Assembly: GCA_029834535.1 (NCBI GenBank)
Contig: JAQMWT010000205.1
Location: 1-36,083 of the forward strand
Direction: 5' to 3'
Length of the DNA: 36,083 nt
Origin: Chrysophaeum taylorii
Lineage: Eukaryota > Sar > Pelagophyceae > Pelagomonadales > Pelagomonadaceae
Position numbers and translations under genes: made by a program. The notes under the pieces are model-generated. The model made no database searches. It was given only the letters and a program-made list of their open reading frames with translations, and had not been told where the DNA came from. Below, piece after piece: positions 35,481 to 36,083 of this stretch (within the stretch, counting starts at the first letter, position 1; each line of letters starts with the position of its first letter).

Positions 35481-36083
35481 GCGGCGAAGAATCTCTAGTT
35501 GCTGGTGGTGTATGCGGTGCCAGCGAGCTGATCAAAAGCACTTTGCAGCGTGCTGAGTGGTGCCAGGCCTGGTGCAAAGGGAGCGATGCAACGAGTCGAA
35601 GCGCTGGGGGCTGGGTCGCTTGTCGACTCGGATCTTAGCAACGGTTGCCTCGGCAAGAGCGCCTCCGAGGTTTGTCGAGGTTGCGGGTTGCGGATCATGG
35701 GTGAGCATCACTGCCCAACGGCATTTAAGAGGGAGAGTGAGGTTCAGTCTTCCTCTGCTAAGAGACGGCTGGAGGTGGCTGAGACAGATTTGCACGCAAC
35801 CTAGTGGATGTCTCCAGGGCTAGGGATACCATTGCGTAGTGTAGCCATTCGACGTGAAGGTTCACATGGTGGTGCGGTCGTGGAATGCGGGGTTTCTTGC
35901 TGTACTTTGCCTGTAGCATATTGGCGGGACTGCGCGGCCAGTGCCTTAAACGCGAAGTACGGCGGGTGCTGGTTGAACAGTCAAGTTCCAGGTCCGAGTG
36001 GTCCAAATGCGATTTCGTTGAGGGTCGCGTAACGTTGTGTGGTCTGGAGGATCAGCAGCAAGGCATTGGAGTGGCTTTGTTGG
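35481..36083 (-). other. Decayed sequence at right edge, upstream of copia C integrase
   Basis: Minus frames include RVDKRPSPQRFDSLHRSLCT and an 82-codon frame at 36006-35758 without known motifs. Gag-pre-integrase or protease sequence would be expected here, but I cannot confirm it. Confidence 0.3.

Larger units (their letters stand above)
31539..36083 (-). mobile_element. Ty1/copia element C, degraded, 5' end outside window
   Basis: On the minus strand the order is probable integrase (about 35480-34970), acidic linker (about 34800-34260), RT (about 33320-32600), RNase H (about 32460-31840), a 3' UTR segment (31770-31700) and terminal repeat T (31656-31539). Integrase before RT is the copia order. 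The 5' LTR and gag lie beyond the right edge or are lost. Confidence 0.72.

Overview
This window looks like nuclear DNA of a transposon-rich, intron-poor eukaryote, most likely a unicellular alga or other protist. I cannot place it to a lineage. The basis is a single-exon, membrane-anchored Golgi-type sulfotransferase surrounded by Ty1/copia LTR retrotransposons, a non-LTR retrotransposon that appears to carry a restriction-like endonuclease, Helitron/Pif1-type helicase debris, a Mutator-like MITE, a short retroposon with a (GTTA)n tail, and many short tandem duplications. No bacterial operon, rRNA, tRNA or CRISPR array was seen.

Layout. 1-2337: a degraded non-LTR retrotransposon cut by the left edge. 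2378-2579: a MITE remnant. 2580-3499: a reversed Helitron helicase fragment, followed by a short non-LTR 3' end with a 27-bp inverted repeat (3500-3652). 3748-5061: the sulfotransferase gene, the only convincing intact host gene. 5493-9654: broken minus-strand coding sequence, including a transposase-like protein, interrupted by a (GTTA)n-tailed retroposon, a non-LTR 3' end and a hairpin. 9733-13393: a 50-bp direct repeat bounding a roughly 3.2-kb broken ORF (element E) with Ala-rich helical repeats. 13460-18150: a complete minus-strand copia element (B) with 75-bp identical LTRs and a 5-bp target duplication. 18443-20040: the 5' end of a related copia element (A) with an intact gag. 20139-21345: repeat ends, a (GTTA)n retroposon and a small coiled-coil ORF. 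21231-28306: a large inverted duplication (element D) of an unrecognised ORF, its left arm interrupted by a Helitron fragment and a retroposon. 28328-30611: a second Helitron, non-LTR and MITE series. 30612-30960: GC-rich simple sequence. 31099-31527: an orphan ORF. 31539 to the right edge: a degraded copia element (C) on the minus strand with integrase, reverse transcriptase and RNase H remains.

How the parts relate. Copies within the window calibrate each other. The non-LTR element lies next to the same (GACA/AACA) microsatellite and Helitron junction at three loci, one of which looks like an unfilled site. Elements C and D share their 3' ends although D encodes no recognisable pol, so D may be a non-autonomous relative carrying a different protein. 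The two D arms have diverged but keep the same reading frame, which suggests a real and apparently undescribed protein. Element E has a comparable length and also lacks pol domains.
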